In this document: piece by piece, positions 54,398-64,000 of the stretch
Layout: every line of letters starts with the position of its first letter
Numbering within the stretch: the stretch's first letter is position 1
Assembly (NCBI GenBank): GCA_001560915.1
Contig: CP014214.1
Span: 1,488,001-1,552,000 of the forward strand
DNA: 64,000 nt
Direction: 5' to 3'
Source: a methanogenic archaeon ISO4-H5
GTDB taxonomy: Archaea > Thermoplasmatota > Thermoplasmata > Methanomassiliicoccales > Methanomethylophilaceae
Notes under the pieces: generated by a model
Told to the model about the DNA's origin: nothing
The model's database searches: none
What the model saw: only the letters and a program-made list of their open reading frames with translations
Made by a program: the position numbers and the translations under genes

Positions 54398-56686
54398 TCA
54401 CATTCCAGAGTAGTACTTGGAGTCGTAGGGCTCAGGGTTCATTCCCTTGCGGGTCCTGATCTCTGCAACGACCTTCTTCTGGAGGTCGGGCATAAGCTGC
54501 TTGAATCCGGCGTTCTCGATGGACCAGATAGCGCGTCCCTGGGTAGAGCCGCGGATATCGGACGAGAATCCGAACATGTCAGCGACGGGGACCTCTGCGG
54601 TGACAGTGGAGTCAGCTCCGTCCTGTCCCATCTCGAGGATGGTTCCACGCCTCTGGGTGATCTGGTTGGTCACACCTCCCATGTAGTCGGGGGGTACGGA
54701 TACGAAGAGCTTCTGCATAGGCTCAAGGAGGATCCTGCCTGCCTCGCACATAGCTCCGTAGATACCGTCCCTGACAGCGGGGATGATCTGGGCGGGACCC
54801 CTGTGGATGGTATCCTCGTGGAGTTTTGCATCCATAAGGACGACCTTGAGTCCGGAGACCTTCTCTGCTGCGAGAGGACCTTTCATCATTGCCTCTTCGA
54901 AGGACTGCTTTACGAGCTCCATGGTCTCGTGGAGGTACTGGATACCTTTGGTGCAGTCGATGAGGACGTTGTTGTTCTTGAATCCTACAACTCCCTTGGC
55001 CTCGACATCCTTCATTCCGAGATCCATGAGCTGTTTGGCCAGGGCCTTGGGGTCCTTAATCTTGGCTTCGGTGTCGATGTCTCCCCTGTGGATGGCCTGC
55101 TGAACGGCATCCTCGAGAGGGGATACGATGAAGTAGAACTTGTTGTGCTTGTTGGGGGACTTACCCTCGAACTCGGTGGGGTTGGTTCCCTTGACGCACT
55201 CCTGGTACACGACGATAGGTGCGGATGCAACGATGTCGACACCCTGCTCGTTCTTGATCCTGTACTCAGTGATCTCAAGGTGAAGCTCACCCATACCGGA
55301 CATGAGGTGCTCTCCGGTCTCCTGGTTGATCTCGATGTTCAGGGAGGGGTCGGCTTTTCCGATGACCCTGAGGACCTCGATCAGCTTGGGGAGGTCGGAC
55401 ATGTTCTTTGCTTCGATAGCTTTGGTGATGACAGGCTCGGAGTAGTGGGTCATCTTCTCGAAGGGCTCCATGTCGGGGATGGAGGATACGGAAGATCCTG
55501 CGATTGCATCCTTGAGTCCGGTAAGTGCGACGATGTTTCCTGCCTTACATTCCTCGACAGCGATCCTGTCCGCTCCGACCATGAGGTAAACTCCCTGGAC
55601 ACGCTGAGCGGCCTGGACACCGGAGATGTAGAGGGTGTCTCCCTTCTTGACGGTTCCGGAGAACAGCCTTCCGATTGCGATCTCTCCTGCCTGCTTGTCC
55701 ATGATGATCTTGTTGACCATCAGTGCGACGTCTCCCTTGGGGTCGCAGGCGAGCATGTCCTTTCCGATCTTGCTGTTGAGGTCTCCGTGCCAGATGGTGG
55801 GGATCCTGATCTTCTGGGAGTCGACGGGGTTCTGGATGTGGTTGATGGCCATCTCGAGAACGACGTCTGCGATGGGGATGATCTTGGCGAGCTTCTCCTG
55901 TCCGCCCTCCTGTGCACACAGGTCGAAAACGGTGTTGAGGTTGAAGGGCTTGCCGTTGAGCTTGTCTGCGATCTCGGGTGCGAGCTCGAGTGCCCTCTTG
56001 GTGACCTCAGGCCTGCTGAGGTAGGGGATGGAGACTGCCCAGTTGTTGTATGCGGAACCGAGTGCGACGGTTCCGTCCTGGAGACTGACCTGCCACTGCT
56101 TGTTGAGGGGTGCAGGGAGGATGTCCATGATCTTCTGGTTGAAGGCGGTGATGATCTTGGAGAACTTCTCGATCATCATCTGGGGGGTGAGCTGCTGCTC
56201 GACGATGGCCCTGTCGACCTTGTTGATGAAGAGCATGGGCTTGACACGCTCTTTGAGTGCCTGCCTGATGACAGTCTCGGTCTGGGGCATGATACCCTCG
56301 ACAGCACAGCAGAGGATGTATACTCCGTCGAGTGCCCTCATGGCCCTGGTGACGTCTCCACCGAAGTCGACGTGTCCGGGGGTGTCGATGAGGTTGACGA
56401 GGTAGTGCTCCACTGCGTTGCCGTGCTTGGGGTTCCTGTAGGGAACGACCATTGCGGCGGATGCTGCGTTGATGGTGATTCCACGGGCTGCCTCCTGCTC
56501 ATCGTAGTCGAGGACACGCTGGGATCCAGCGTTGTCCGCGGACATCATTCCGGCACCTGCAATCAGGTTGTCGGAGAAGGTGGTCTTTCCGTGGTCGATA
56601 TGTGCTGCGGTTCCGAGGTTCCTGATGAGGGTCTGATCCTTCATCAGCTCTACTGCTTTCTTTGCGTTGTCCTCTTTACGTCCCAT
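54398..56686 (-). CDS. fusA: Elongation factor 2
   Basis: 762 residues from ATG 56686, chosen over a GTG at 56692 by the ggtga upstream. GTPase motifs AHIDHGKTTF and DTPGHVDFGG are clear. The diphthamide histidine is H628 in DTIHRGPAQIIPA, and its modifying enzyme Dph2 is encoded at 13.8 kb. It catalyses translocation. Confidence 0.96.
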   Translation of the reverse strand: MGRKEDNAKKAVELMKDQTLIRNLGTAAHIDHGKTTFSDNLIAGAGMMSADNAGSQRVLDYDEQEAARGITINAASAAMVVPYRNPKHGNAVEHYLVNLIDTPGHVDFGGDVTRAMRALDGVYILCCAVEGIMPQTETVIRQALKERVKPMLFINKVDRAIVEQQLTPQMMIEKFSKIITAFNQKIMDILPAPLNKQWQVSLQDGTVALGSAYNNWAVSIPYLSRPEVTKRALELAPEIADKLNGKPFNLNTVFDLCAQEGGQEKLAKIIPIADVVLEMAINHIQNPVDSQKIRIPTIWHGDLNSKIGKDMLACDPKGDVALMVNKIIMDKQAGEIAIGRLFSGTVKKGDTLYISGVQAAQRVQGVYLMVGADRIAVEECKAGNIVALTGLKDAIAGSSVSSIPDMEPFEKMTHYSEPVITKAIEAKNMSDLPKLIEVLRVIGKADPSLNIEINQETGEHLMSGMGELHLEITEYRIKNEQGVDIVASAPIVVYQECVKGTNPTEFEGKSPNKHNKFYFIVSPLEDAVQQAIHRGDIDTEAKIKDPKALAKQLMDLGMKDVEAKGVVGFKNNNVLIDCTKGIQYLHETMELVKQSFEEAMMKGPLAAEKVSGLKVVLMDAKLHEDTIHRGPAQIIPAVRDGIYGAMCEAGRILLEPMQKLFVSVPPDYMGGVTNQITQRRGTILEMGQDGADSTVTAEVPVADMFGFSSDIRGSTQGRAIWSIENAGFKQLMPDLQKKVVAEIRTRKGMNPEPYDSKYYSGM

Positions 56687-56706
56687 GTTCACTCACCTTA
56701 CAGGAA

Positions 56707-57336
56707 TCACCTAGCGGACTGTGCGACCCTCTCGGTCTCCTCTTTCTTGGCGACGGAGAAGGAGGTCATGTCTCCCTTGGCGGCGAGCATGATCTCGTCG
56801 GCGAGACAGTCCTGGATTGCTTTCTTGTTCTTTGCGGATGCGGCAACGACTCCTGCGGAGAGATTCCTGAGGGCGATGTCAAGCCTCCTCTGAGGGGAGA
56901 TGTCGACTGCCTTGGGGACAGAGATACCGCCGAACTGCAGCCTGGTGACTTCCTCACGTGGTGCTGCGTTCTGGAGTGCCTCGACGAGGACCTGAACGGG
57001 GTTCTTCTTGGTCTTCGCAGCGATGATGTCGAATGCATCGGAAACTGCCTTGTAGGCTTTGAGTTTCTTTCCGGTGTATTTCTCGGTCCTCATGATGTTG
57101 TTGATGAGCCTCTCGACGATGGAGAGCTTGGATTTTCCGAACCACATGTTGGCGTGCTTTCCGCCGGAGTGGGGGACCATCATGGACTCGAGGTCGATGT
57201 ACTTAGCGAGACCGGCATCCTCGATGACGATGTCGTTGGTGCTGTATTTTCCGAAGATGAGGACTTCGGGCTTGTCAACCTTGGGCCTCTCTGCGGGTGC
57301 TGCTTCCTGGTTCTGAACTGCTACTTCTTCTGCCAT
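56707..57336 (-). CDS. rps7: Small-subunit ribosomal protein S7 (uS7)
   Basis: 209 residues. An acidic N-terminal extension is followed by the S7 fold (VERLINNIMRTEKYTGKK and later RRLDIALRNLSAG). Second gene of the str operon, between rps12 and fusA. Confidence 0.95.
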   Translation of the reverse strand: MAEEVAVQNQEAAPAERPKVDKPEVLIFGKYSTNDIVIEDAGLAKYIDLESMMVPHSGGKHANMWFGKSKLSIVERLINNIMRTEKYTGKKLKAYKAVSDAFDIIAAKTKKNPVQVLVEALQNAAPREEVTRLQFGGISVPKAVDISPQRRLDIALRNLSAGVVAASAKNKKAIQDCLADEIMLAAKGDMTSFSVAKKEETERVAQSAR

Positions 57337-57347
57337 AACTTACACCT

Positions 57348-57776
57348 TCACCTGGTAGGCTTCTGGACCCTTCCCCTGACCATTTCGTCAAGAGAAACGT
57401 TGTTGACCTTGATGACTTTGTAACGGACTCCGGGAATATCTCCGTAAGACCTTCCCATCCTTCCGCCGATACCCTCGATGAGGACCTCGTCGTGCTCGTC
57501 GATGAAGTTGATAGCTCCGTCTCCGACTGCGAATGCGGTAATCTGACGTCCGTTCTTGATGAGCTGGACCTTGACGCACTTACGGATAGCGGAGTTGGGC
57601 TGTTTTGCCTCGACTCCGACTTTCTCAAGGACGATTCCGCGTCCCTGTGCGGATCCCTCGAGAGGGTCGGATTTCTCCCTCAGCTCGAGCACTCTCTTCT
57701 TGTATCCCCTGTCCTGCCAGCGGAATTTCTGCCTGTCCGCCTTCATTTTCCTGGCGGTAAATAGACCGTTTCCCAT
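57348..57776 (-). CDS. rps12: Small-subunit ribosomal protein S12 (uS12)
   Basis: 142 residues from ATG 57776 ([20 protein letters not shown]), preceded by ggtga; a start three codons upstream is possible but unlike the family. The decoding-site loop [15 protein letters not shown] is intact. First gene of the str operon rps12-rps7-fusA-tuf-rps10. Confidence 0.96.
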   Translation of the reverse strand: MGNGLFTARKMKADRQKFRWQDRGYKKRVLELREKSDPLEGSAQGRGIVLEKVGVEAKQPNSAIRKCVKVQLIKNGRQITAFAVGDGAINFIDEHDEVLIEGIGGRMGRSYGDIPGVRYKVIKVNNVSLDEMVRGRVQKPTR

Positions 57777-57880
57777 GTTTTTCACCTGTGGTTTCTTTTC
57801 GTTTGCAAACGAGATTGCCTCGCTGGCCCAGTGTCAGTACACTGTTAAGCGTGGCTATGCTGGGGGTGGCTATCCTAATT

Positions 57881-57891
57881 TGATATATAAC
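57881..57891 (-). promoter_or_regulatory. TATA box of the str operon
   Basis: On the minus strand gttatatatca lies about 110 nt before ATG 57776, leaving a leader of about 85 nt. The first part of the leader repeats atagccac twice (57850-57875), a feature of unknown meaning. Confidence 0.6.
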
Positions 57892-58008
57892 TGTTTCATA
57901 GCATCCCCCTATAATAGAGAACAAAGAAGGGGAATGCCCTCGTAAACGGGGTTTTCTGACCCTATTTCGGTGCAACAGCGTATTGCGGAGGAGGTTTTTA
58001 TGCCTTTT

Positions 58009-58017
58009 CCCACAGCG
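58009..58017 (+). repeat. Left target-site duplication of the IS5-like element
   Basis: cccacagcg is repeated exactly at 59427-59435. A 9-bp duplication matches the IS903 group of the IS5 family. Confidence 0.8.
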
Positions 58018-59426
58018 TACAACGTTCGATAATTAATTCGCAACAATGATTGCTGCCAGAACCGATGCCGGCATCAGGATGATGCCAGGCATCCGCTCAG
58101 CAGAATCGCCCTCTGTTCCTTGTACCGGCTGAATGTCTCCGTCTTCATCAGCAGCTTGCGGACAGCCCCTTTCATCGTGAACGCATGTATCGACTCTCCG
58201 AAGAGACGTTTCACGTCGCTGAATCCGCATTCCGATTTCCAACGGCGTCCGTAACCGCTTTTCTCAACCCATTCCGCATATGGCATGCTGCACCAGAGTC
58301 TGGTCGCCTCTCCTCTGTAACGAGAACCGCCGTTCACAGGCTTCGTGTTCACTTTGAAGCTGGTGACGAATCTTGACCCGAGTCTTCCGCAGACGTGATC
58401 GAAGTTCTCCGCCGAGCTGTATGCCCCGTCGGCATACACAGTGCCGATACGGTGGCCTGCGGCCACCGCCGCATCCAGCAGGGGGATCATCAGCGGCGAA
58501 TCGCCCACGGTCTTGTCCGTCACCGCGAACGCGATGACTTCTCCCGTATCCACATCGGACAGCACATGGAGTTTCAGCCATCCCCTGCGTTTCGGACCAG
58601 TCCCCCATTTCTCCTTCCTCCAGAGACAGGTGTTCGAGAGGTTGAATCCGGAAGAATCTATGCCTACGTTGCGCGGGCGGCCGATGACGTTGCTTCCTGC
58701 CCTGAGGATGTACGTTCCGCCATTCTCTGAAAGAAGCCTGTCCAGTATTTCCGCAGAACGTTCGAAGAGTCTGGAATACGAAGGTGCCTTCATGCCGTGG
58801 CCCTCCAGTATGGCCGCCGCCAAGCCGGCGGCCGTACGGTACGTGCCCTTGATCAGTGTCTGGAGGGAGATGATCCAGAAAATCATCGAATCACAGAAAG
58901 AATAAGGTCTCCCGACCTTCCCCGAGTTCATCTCCGCCAGTTCCTTCCGGAACAGCGGGATCCAGTTTCCGACCGAAGCCGATTCCCTGGAGAATTCGAC
59001 CGGGGCGAGGTTGTTCGCCCGCTGTTCCTCGGAAGTCGGTTTCCTCGGCGGAAGCTTCTCTTTCTTAGGCGGTTCGGCGAATGTGCCCTTAACCTTCACA
59101 TCGTAGGGGGTCATCCGAGCATCGGTCTTTAAATTCCTCTGAGCCTTATTCCTTCTTGTCATCTGTTGTCATCTCCAGGTGGCCGCCCGCAAGGTGTGGT
59201 AATCGATACGGGCGTACTTCTGTTTTCGAATGAGCCAGCAGTTGTTTTTACTGGCAGTATACGGTATGCATTTCTACTATTTAATACCGAAAAAACTAAA
59301 TATTAGAAGTGCACACGAAACGGTGGTTTATTTAAATACTATTTCCACTGGAAACTAAAACAGGCGGTCGAGATTACCGCAGATCGGGGCCGTCACAAGT
59401 CATTCGGAGAATTGCCGAACGTTGTA
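58018..59426 (-). mobile_element. Complete IS5-family-like insertion sequence, 1409 bp
   Basis: Ends are inverted: tacaacgttcg (58018-58028) and its complement cgaacgttgta (59416-59426), with partial identity continuing inward (aatt). A 9-bp duplication cccacagcg flanks both ends. One intact transposase gene lies on the minus strand. The 264 bp upstream of the transposase inside the element are noncoding and contain an AT-rich promoter-like stretch near 59270-59300. It sits between the str operon promoter and aIF2-beta. Confidence 0.85.
58074..59162 (-). CDS. IS5-like DDE transposase
   Basis: 362 residues. N-terminal helices with RPYSFCDSMIFWIISLQTL are followed by the catalytic domain with VGIDSSGF (first Asp), TVYADGAYSS (second Asp) and WKSECGFSDVKRLFGE (Glu with the Y/R-x-E-like context). 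This is the DDE_Tnp_1 layout of IS5/IS903 relatives. The stop is TGA, unlike that of the other transposase. Confidence 0.88.
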   Translation of the reverse strand: MTRRNKAQRNLKTDARMTPYDVKVKGTFAEPPKKEKLPPRKPTSEEQRANNLAPVEFSRESASVGNWIPLFRKELAEMNSGKVGRPYSFCDSMIFWIISLQTLIKGTYRTAAGLAAAILEGHGMKAPSYSRLFERSAEILDRLLSENGGTYILRAGSNVIGRPRNVGIDSSGFNLSNTCLWRKEKWGTGPKRRGWLKLHVLSDVDTGEVIAFAVTDKTVGDSPLMIPLLDAAVAAGHRIGTVYADGAYSSAENFDHVCGRLGSRFVTSFKVNTKPVNGGSRYRGEATRLWCSMPYAEWVEKSGYGRRWKSECGFSDVKRLFGESIHAFTMKGAVRKLLMKTETFSRYKEQRAILLSGCLASS

Positions 59427-59435
59427 CCCACAGCG
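59427..59435 (+). repeat. Right target-site duplication of the IS5-like element
   Basis: Exact copy of 58009-58017. Confidence 0.8.
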
Positions 59436-59495
59436 TTCCGCGACTGCACAGAGACCTTGAGAGACACAATCCCGATGGGACTGTGTCGGTCAACC

Positions 59496-59504
59496 CTTTA
59501 TAGT
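59496..59504 (+). promoter_or_regulatory. TATA box of aIF2-beta
   Basis: ctttatagt lies about 40 nt before ATG 59541, giving a leader of about 15-20 nt that contains aaggcgac. Confidence 0.5.
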
Positions 59505-59540
59505 ATATCACTTATAGAGCAGATTATAGAAGGCGACAAC

Positions 59541-60173
59541 ATGGACGCGAACGATTACTTGGCAATGCTCGACAGGGCTAAAGAGCAGCTCCCCGAGACC
59601 ATCGAGACCCACGAGAGGTTCGAGCTGCCCGAGCTGGACATCATCCAGGAAGGAAAGATCACCGTTTTCAAGAACTTCATCGATGTCACCGACAAGATCA
59701 GGAGGGATCCCCAGCACCTCCTCCAGTACCTGCTGAAGGAGCTCGGAACCCCCGGTACCCTCGAGAACCGCAGGGTAGTTTTCAAAGCGAAAATCAACCC
59801 CAACCACATCGACGAGAAGATCAGGGACTACACCGAGACCTACGTCATCTGTTCTGAGTGCGGCAGGCCCGATACCCATATCGACAAGGAGGACAGGACC
59901 TTCATCCTCGTCTGCGAGGCATGCGGTGCACGCAGGCCCATCATGATAAGGAAGGCTGCCAGGCCCGAGGATGCCAACACCCTCCACGTCGGCGATGTCG
60001 TCGAAGTAACCATCAACGACGTCGGAAAGAAAGGCGACGGAGTCGCGAAGTACCTCGACTACCTGATCGTCGTACCCGGCACCACCAGGGGAACCAGGGC
60101 GAACGTCAAGATCACCAACATCTCGGCGAAGACGGCGTTCGGTCAGGTCACCAGCGAAGCCGTGAACCACTGA
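59541..60173 (+). CDS. Translation initiation factor aIF2 subunit beta with C-terminal TRAM domain
   Basis: 210 residues. Residues 1-135 are a normal aIF2-beta ending in a zinc ribbon (C104, C107, C125, C128). About residues 148-207 form a TRAM RNA-binding domain (VGDVVEVTINDVGKKGDGVAKY), a fusion known in some euryarchaea such as Methanosarcina. It brings initiator tRNA to the ribosome with the alpha and gamma subunits. Followed 4 nt later by the t6A methylthiotransferase gene. Confidence 0.93.
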   Translation: MDANDYLAMLDRAKEQLPETIETHERFELPELDIIQEGKITVFKNFIDVTDKIRRDPQHLLQYLLKELGTPGTLENRRVVFKAKINPNHIDEKIRDYTETYVICSECGRPDTHIDKEDRTFILVCEACGARRPIMIRKAARPEDANTLHVGDVVEVTINDVGKKGDGVAKYLDYLIVVPGTTRGTRANVKITNISAKTAFGQVTSEAVNH

Positions 60174-60177
60174 TCCC

Positions 60178-61410
60178 ATGAAGTACTACGTCGAGTCGTA
60201 CGGCTGCACGATGAACTTCGGAGAGGGTGAGGAACTCGCCGAGCGCATGGATGCACTCGGCCATGTCCGCACCTCTTCCGCCGACGACGCCGACATAGTC
60301 ATCCTCAATACATGCACCGTGGTGGAGACCACGGAGAAGAGGATGATCAAACGCATGAACGACCTCCGTGCCGCAGGCAAGGAGGTCATCGTCACCGGGT
60401 GCATGGCGAAGGTGCAGCCGAACAGGGTCCTGATAAGACTCCCCGGCGCCCTCGTCATCCCTCCCCAGGAGTATTCCGGTTTTTCAGATGCCGTGGCCGA
60501 GAGGTACGGCTGCCATGATTCAATACCCAGCCCCAGGAACGCTACCACCGCGATCATCCCCATAGCGCAGGGGTGCAGGGGGAACTGCACATACTGCATC
60601 ACCAGATTTGCGAGGGGAGGACTGAAGAGTTACGATCCCGCTTCGATCAAGGAACGTTTCGACCGCCTGGTGGACGGAGGTGCCAGGGAGATCCTTATCA
60701 CCGCCCAAGATACCGGGTGCTACGGTATCGACATCGGAACCGACCTGGGAGAACTTATCAGACTCCTGCTCACCAAGGAAGGGGACTACCGCATCCGCAT
60801 CGGGATGATGAATCCCAACAGTCTGAAGCCCGTACTGAACAGCCTGCTGCCCGTGTTCGAGGACATGAGGGTGTACAGGTTCCTCCATATACCTGTACAG
60901 AGCGGGAGCGATGCAGTACTCGAGAGGATGAGGAGGCATTACACGGCCGGAGACTTCTTCCAGATCGTGGAAACAATCAGGGAAAGGTATCCCGACCTCA
61001 GCATCGCCACCGACCTCATCGCCGGTTTCCCCGGAGAGACGGAGGAGGATCACCAGGCCAGTCTGGCACTCATAAGGAAGCTTAGGGCGGACACCATCAA
61101 TATCACCCGTTTCTCCCCCAGGCCCGGTACCGCCGCATTCAAGATGCCGCAGCTCAACGGAAGGATCCTGAAGGAGAGATCCACCGAACTTACCGACGAG
61201 AAGAACCGTACCGAAGCCGACGTGAACAGCAGACTCGTCGGGAAGAGATTCGAGGCTCTGGTGAGCGAGGTTTCGGAAGACGGATCCGTAATAGCCAGGA
61301 ACGAGAATTACCGCCCCATAGCTGTCAAAGAGGAGATCCCTCTGGGCACTATGATCACGGTTGAAGTGACCGAGAGCTTCTCCACATACCTCATGGGCAA
61401 AAGAGTCTGA
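60178..61410 (+). CDS. tRNA t6A37 methylthiotransferase (e-MtaB / CDKAL1 family)
   Basis: 410 residues. The N-terminal UPF0004 domain has cluster cysteines C10, C46 and C75, and the radical SAM domain C133-x3-C137-x2-C140 (GCRGNCTYC). A TRAM-like C-terminus closes the protein (about 350-408). It adds a methylthio group to threonylcarbamoyl-adenosine at tRNA position 37. The t6A precursor enzyme Sua5 is encoded at 40.7 kb. Confidence 0.92.
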   Translation: MKYYVESYGCTMNFGEGEELAERMDALGHVRTSSADDADIVILNTCTVVETTEKRMIKRMNDLRAAGKEVIVTGCMAKVQPNRVLIRLPGALVIPPQEYSGFSDAVAERYGCHDSIPSPRNATTAIIPIAQGCRGNCTYCITRFARGGLKSYDPASIKERFDRLVDGGAREILITAQDTGCYGIDIGTDLGELIRLLLTKEGDYRIRIGMMNPNSLKPVLNSLLPVFEDMRVYRFLHIPVQSGSDAVLERMRRHYTAGDFFQIVETIRERYPDLSIATDLIAGFPGETEEDHQASLALIRKLRADTINITRFSPRPGTAAFKMPQLNGRILKERSTELTDEKNRTEADVNSRLVGKRFEALVSEVSEDGSVIARNENYRPIAVKEEIPLGTMITVEVTESFSTYLMGKRV

Positions 61411-61425
61411 AGCACCAAAACAGAA

Positions 61426-61433
61426 TTTTATAG
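61426..61433 (+). promoter_or_regulatory. TATA box of tRNA-Gln
   Basis: ttttatag is centred 27 nt before the first tRNA base at 61457. Confidence 0.6.
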
Positions 61434-61456
61434 GTGCACCCTATCACTGAATCAAC

Positions 61457-61529
61457 AGTCCTGTAGTGTAGTGGTCAATCATGCTGGCCTTTGGAGCCGG
61501 TGACCTCGGTTCGAATCCGGGCAGGACTA
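61457..61529 (+). tRNA. tRNA-Gln (TTG), CCA encoded
   Basis: Acceptor arms agtcctg/caggact pair. The anticodon arm ctggc-ctttgga-gccgg gives anticodon TTG, and the T arm contains ggttcgaatcc. Discriminator A is followed by an encoded CCA at 61530-61532. Confidence 0.92.
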
Positions 61530-61584
61530 CCATATGTTTTCAGCAACTTATAACAGGAAACAAATCTGGGTATCCGAAGATTAT

Positions 61585-61627
61585 AAAAAGGGTCATGGAC
61601 CGAGATCCGGAATCCGGACCCCGGCCC
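61585..61627 (-). terminator. Strong hairpin terminator of the acetolactate decarboxylase gene
   Basis: On the minus strand a 14-bp GC-rich stem with a 3-nt loop (61597-61627) is followed, after a few bases, by a T run (61585-61590). It lies about 90 nt after the stop codon. The 182 nt between tRNA-Gln and this gene hold no gene I can support. Confidence 0.65.
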
Positions 61628-61714
61628 ATTCCGTTGGAAAGGGATTTACCGCCGCCTGGGGCTCCGGATTTACCCGGAACGTACTCCCATGACGGTGGCT
61701 TGAAGACGGAAGAC

Positions 61715-62539
61715 TCAGCCTTCCACCTGTGCTATGTCATCACTCTGATCCTTGCTGAAATCAAATCCCTGGAAACGTTCAGTATCAGGGGTGACCATGA
61801 CGAAATTGGTCAGTTTGTTGAAATCAGCTTTTGCATCGGAAACAGAGAGATCCAGGACATGTCCTCCGAAGGACCTGTCATCCGAGATGAAATGAAGATG
61901 CCATCCGGGCGTGTTGACCTTGTCCAGGTATACGGGACAGTACAGAGCGACGATGGTTCCGGTCACATCGGAGCGGGTCCATTCCCTCTGGTCGTTTTCG
62001 AGGACCTTGGCAAGGGGCTTGTATGGCTCGGACTGGGCATACTCGCTGCGGACGGTCAGACTGCTGAACTTCGCGTGAATGACTGCGAAGTACATGGAGT
62101 TAGCCCCGTGCGCATTGGTGTTGTTGGTCAAGAAGGTCTTCATAGCATCCATGCTGTCCGCGGTAAGACCGGTTGCGGTGAAATCAGTCTTCATGTTAGC
62201 GGTGTTGGCAAAAGGTACGGTCTCGGAATCCTCAACCACGGTGACGGAACATGTATCGTTTTCGCCTACAGCGGCACGGTACACGACACCGTTAAGCATG
62301 ATCAGCTCACCGTTCAGGCCGTCAAAGGTCCCGATTCCCACGGAACCATGCTGTTTCAGTTCACCTACGGTGATGGAACCGGTGTAATCACCGAACATCA
62401 GATCCTGCAGTAAGGATACCTGGTACAGGGTGTCGGATTCGGCCTCGGAATCCGCGGAAGCGGATTTGATAGCGAAACCGCACGCACCTGCAACGCACAG
62501 GAACGTTACCGCAAGGAGTGCAGTTGTTTTGTTATCCAT
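61715..62539 (-). CDS. Secreted alpha-acetolactate decarboxylase
   Basis: 274 residues. An N-terminal signal peptide or anchor (KTTALLAVTFLCVAGACGFA) precedes the acetolactate decarboxylase fold: YQVSLLQDLMFGDYTGSITV, GELIMLNGVVYRA and the zinc-site GWHLHFISDDRSFGGHVLD. The enzyme turns acetolactate into acetoin. Export from an archaeal cell is unusual for a step of central metabolism and its purpose is unclear. The cysteine at the end of the hydrophobic stretch could be a lipid anchor, but the lipobox is imperfect. Confidence 0.87.
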   Translation of the reverse strand: MDNKTTALLAVTFLCVAGACGFAIKSASADSEAESDTLYQVSLLQDLMFGDYTGSITVGELKQHGSVGIGTFDGLNGELIMLNGVVYRAAVGENDTCSVTVVEDSETVPFANTANMKTDFTATGLTADSMDAMKTFLTNNTNAHGANSMYFAVIHAKFSSLTVRSEYAQSEPYKPLAKVLENDQREWTRSDVTGTIVALYCPVYLDKVNTPGWHLHFISDDRSFGGHVLDLSVSDAKADFNKLTNFVMVTPDTERFQGFDFSKDQSDDIAQVEG

Positions 62540-62806
62540 GAGGCACCGAAAACCGTGTTATAAAAGAATATTTCTGATAGTAGCAGACATCTTAACTCCG
62601 ATATACTGCAATCACAGCTAAAAGTAACATGTTTTGCAGTGGAAATTAAGGGGTGATAAACAACAGAAAAATGGAGAAGGGCGTTCGATGCTACGTTTAG
62701 TGCGTGATAAGCTGCCAAGGAACTGAAGGGAAAACAACTTACGTGTTTTCCTTGCAATTATTTCGCTTTTATATGTGTGAGGGTGGGCTCGAGGCCCACC
62801 CTGCGT
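62540..62806. other. Intergenic region before the 16S 3' end
   Basis: 267 nt between the start of the acetolactate decarboxylase gene and the 3' end of 16S rRNA. It should contain the minus-strand promoter of the decarboxylase and the end of the 16S transcript. I see no coding potential. Confidence 0.4.
62781..62801 (-). terminator. Hairpin after 16S rRNA (processing or termination)
   Basis: An 8-bp stem gggtgggc/gcccaccc lies six bases beyond the mature 16S 3' end. There is no clear T run, so it may be a processing signal or one arm of a larger stem whose partner is outside the window. Confidence 0.45.

Positions 62807-64000
<1,194 letters not shown>

Noticed and set aside
54308-56893. A long plus-strand open frame of 861 codons
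   Set aside because: It is antisense to EF-2 and S7, whose protein text is unmistakable; the translation is low-complexity (D, G, L, V) as expected for the complement of biased codons.
57850-57875. Tandem atagccac in the str operon leader as a ribosomal-protein operator
   Set aside because: Only two copies and no match to an S7-binding rRNA structure that I could recognise; left as a note in the promoter entry.
61481-62413. Plus-strand open frame of 310 codons starting inside tRNA-Gln
   Set aside because: It starts within the tRNA and is antisense to the acetolactate decarboxylase, which has a signal peptide and conserved zinc-site text.

Overview
The window is archaeal and most likely comes from a methanogen of the order Methanomassiliicoccales (class Thermoplasmata). 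The archaeal character is clear from PolD large subunit, EF-1alpha, a diphthamide-type EF-2 with Dph2, Rpo3, L10e, an aIF2-beta fused to a TRAM domain, RNase P subunit Rnp4, and TATA-box promoters often set about 25 nt before the start codon. Methanogenesis is indicated by a methylcobamide:CoM methyltransferase (MtbA/MtaA type), methanogenesis marker protein 4 and a stand-alone YcaO. The 16S and 23S rRNA genes are unlinked, as in Thermoplasma and its relatives. Native genes stop at TGA or, rarely, TAA. I found TAG ending no native gene, which fits a lineage that decodes amber as pyrrolysine. The order-level assignment is inference.

Layout. 0-5.8 kb: truncated DHH/RecJ-like gene, divergent phosphoesterase, methyltransferase, tRNA-His, YcaO and RtcB. 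5.8-13.3 kb: HD hydrolase with a PUA protein, a cysteine-rich orphan, an iron-sulfur flavoprotein, a VOC protein, Mrp with NifX, and an overlapping mmp4-queD-queC-queE operon. 13.4-18.6 kb: a decayed DMT transporter, L10e-dph2, a HAD-domain protein and an intact IS481-like element. 18.7-28.4 kb: rnp4-yhbY-serS, a second HD protein, aminotransferase-orphan-mevalonate kinase, then the lipid operon tes-ferredoxin-geranylgeranyl reductase. 28.5-37 kb: a 1322-residue secreted or anchored lamin-tail protein, then nog1-polD. 37-45.7 kb: rps13-rps4-rps11-rpo3, tRNA-Leu, MBL-sua5-map, 23S rRNA and a DUF61 protein. 45.8-52.5 kb: NifB-NifX fusion, a short alaS facing tRNA-Ala, aroC-chorismate mutase-membrane protein and ilvD. 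52.7-57.8 kb: the str operon rps12-rps7-fusA-tuf-rps10. 58-64 kb: an IS5-like element, aIF2-beta-TRAM with e-MtaB, tRNA-Gln, a secreted acetolactate decarboxylase and truncated 16S rRNA.

Most notable signal. The geranylgeranyl reductase of the tetraether-lipid operon is interrupted by one in-frame TAG at 25806-25808, and its reading frame and conserved FAD-binding half continue intact afterwards. Because TAG is otherwise absent as a native stop, this is a candidate pyrrolysine (or other read-through) site in a membrane-lipid enzyme outside the known methylamine methyltransferases. A recent nonsense mutation is the main alternative. Secondary signals are the paired subterminal hairpins with a shared loop core in the IS481 element, the short AlaRS, the NifB-NifX fusion and the coupling of mmp4 to preQ0 biosynthesis.
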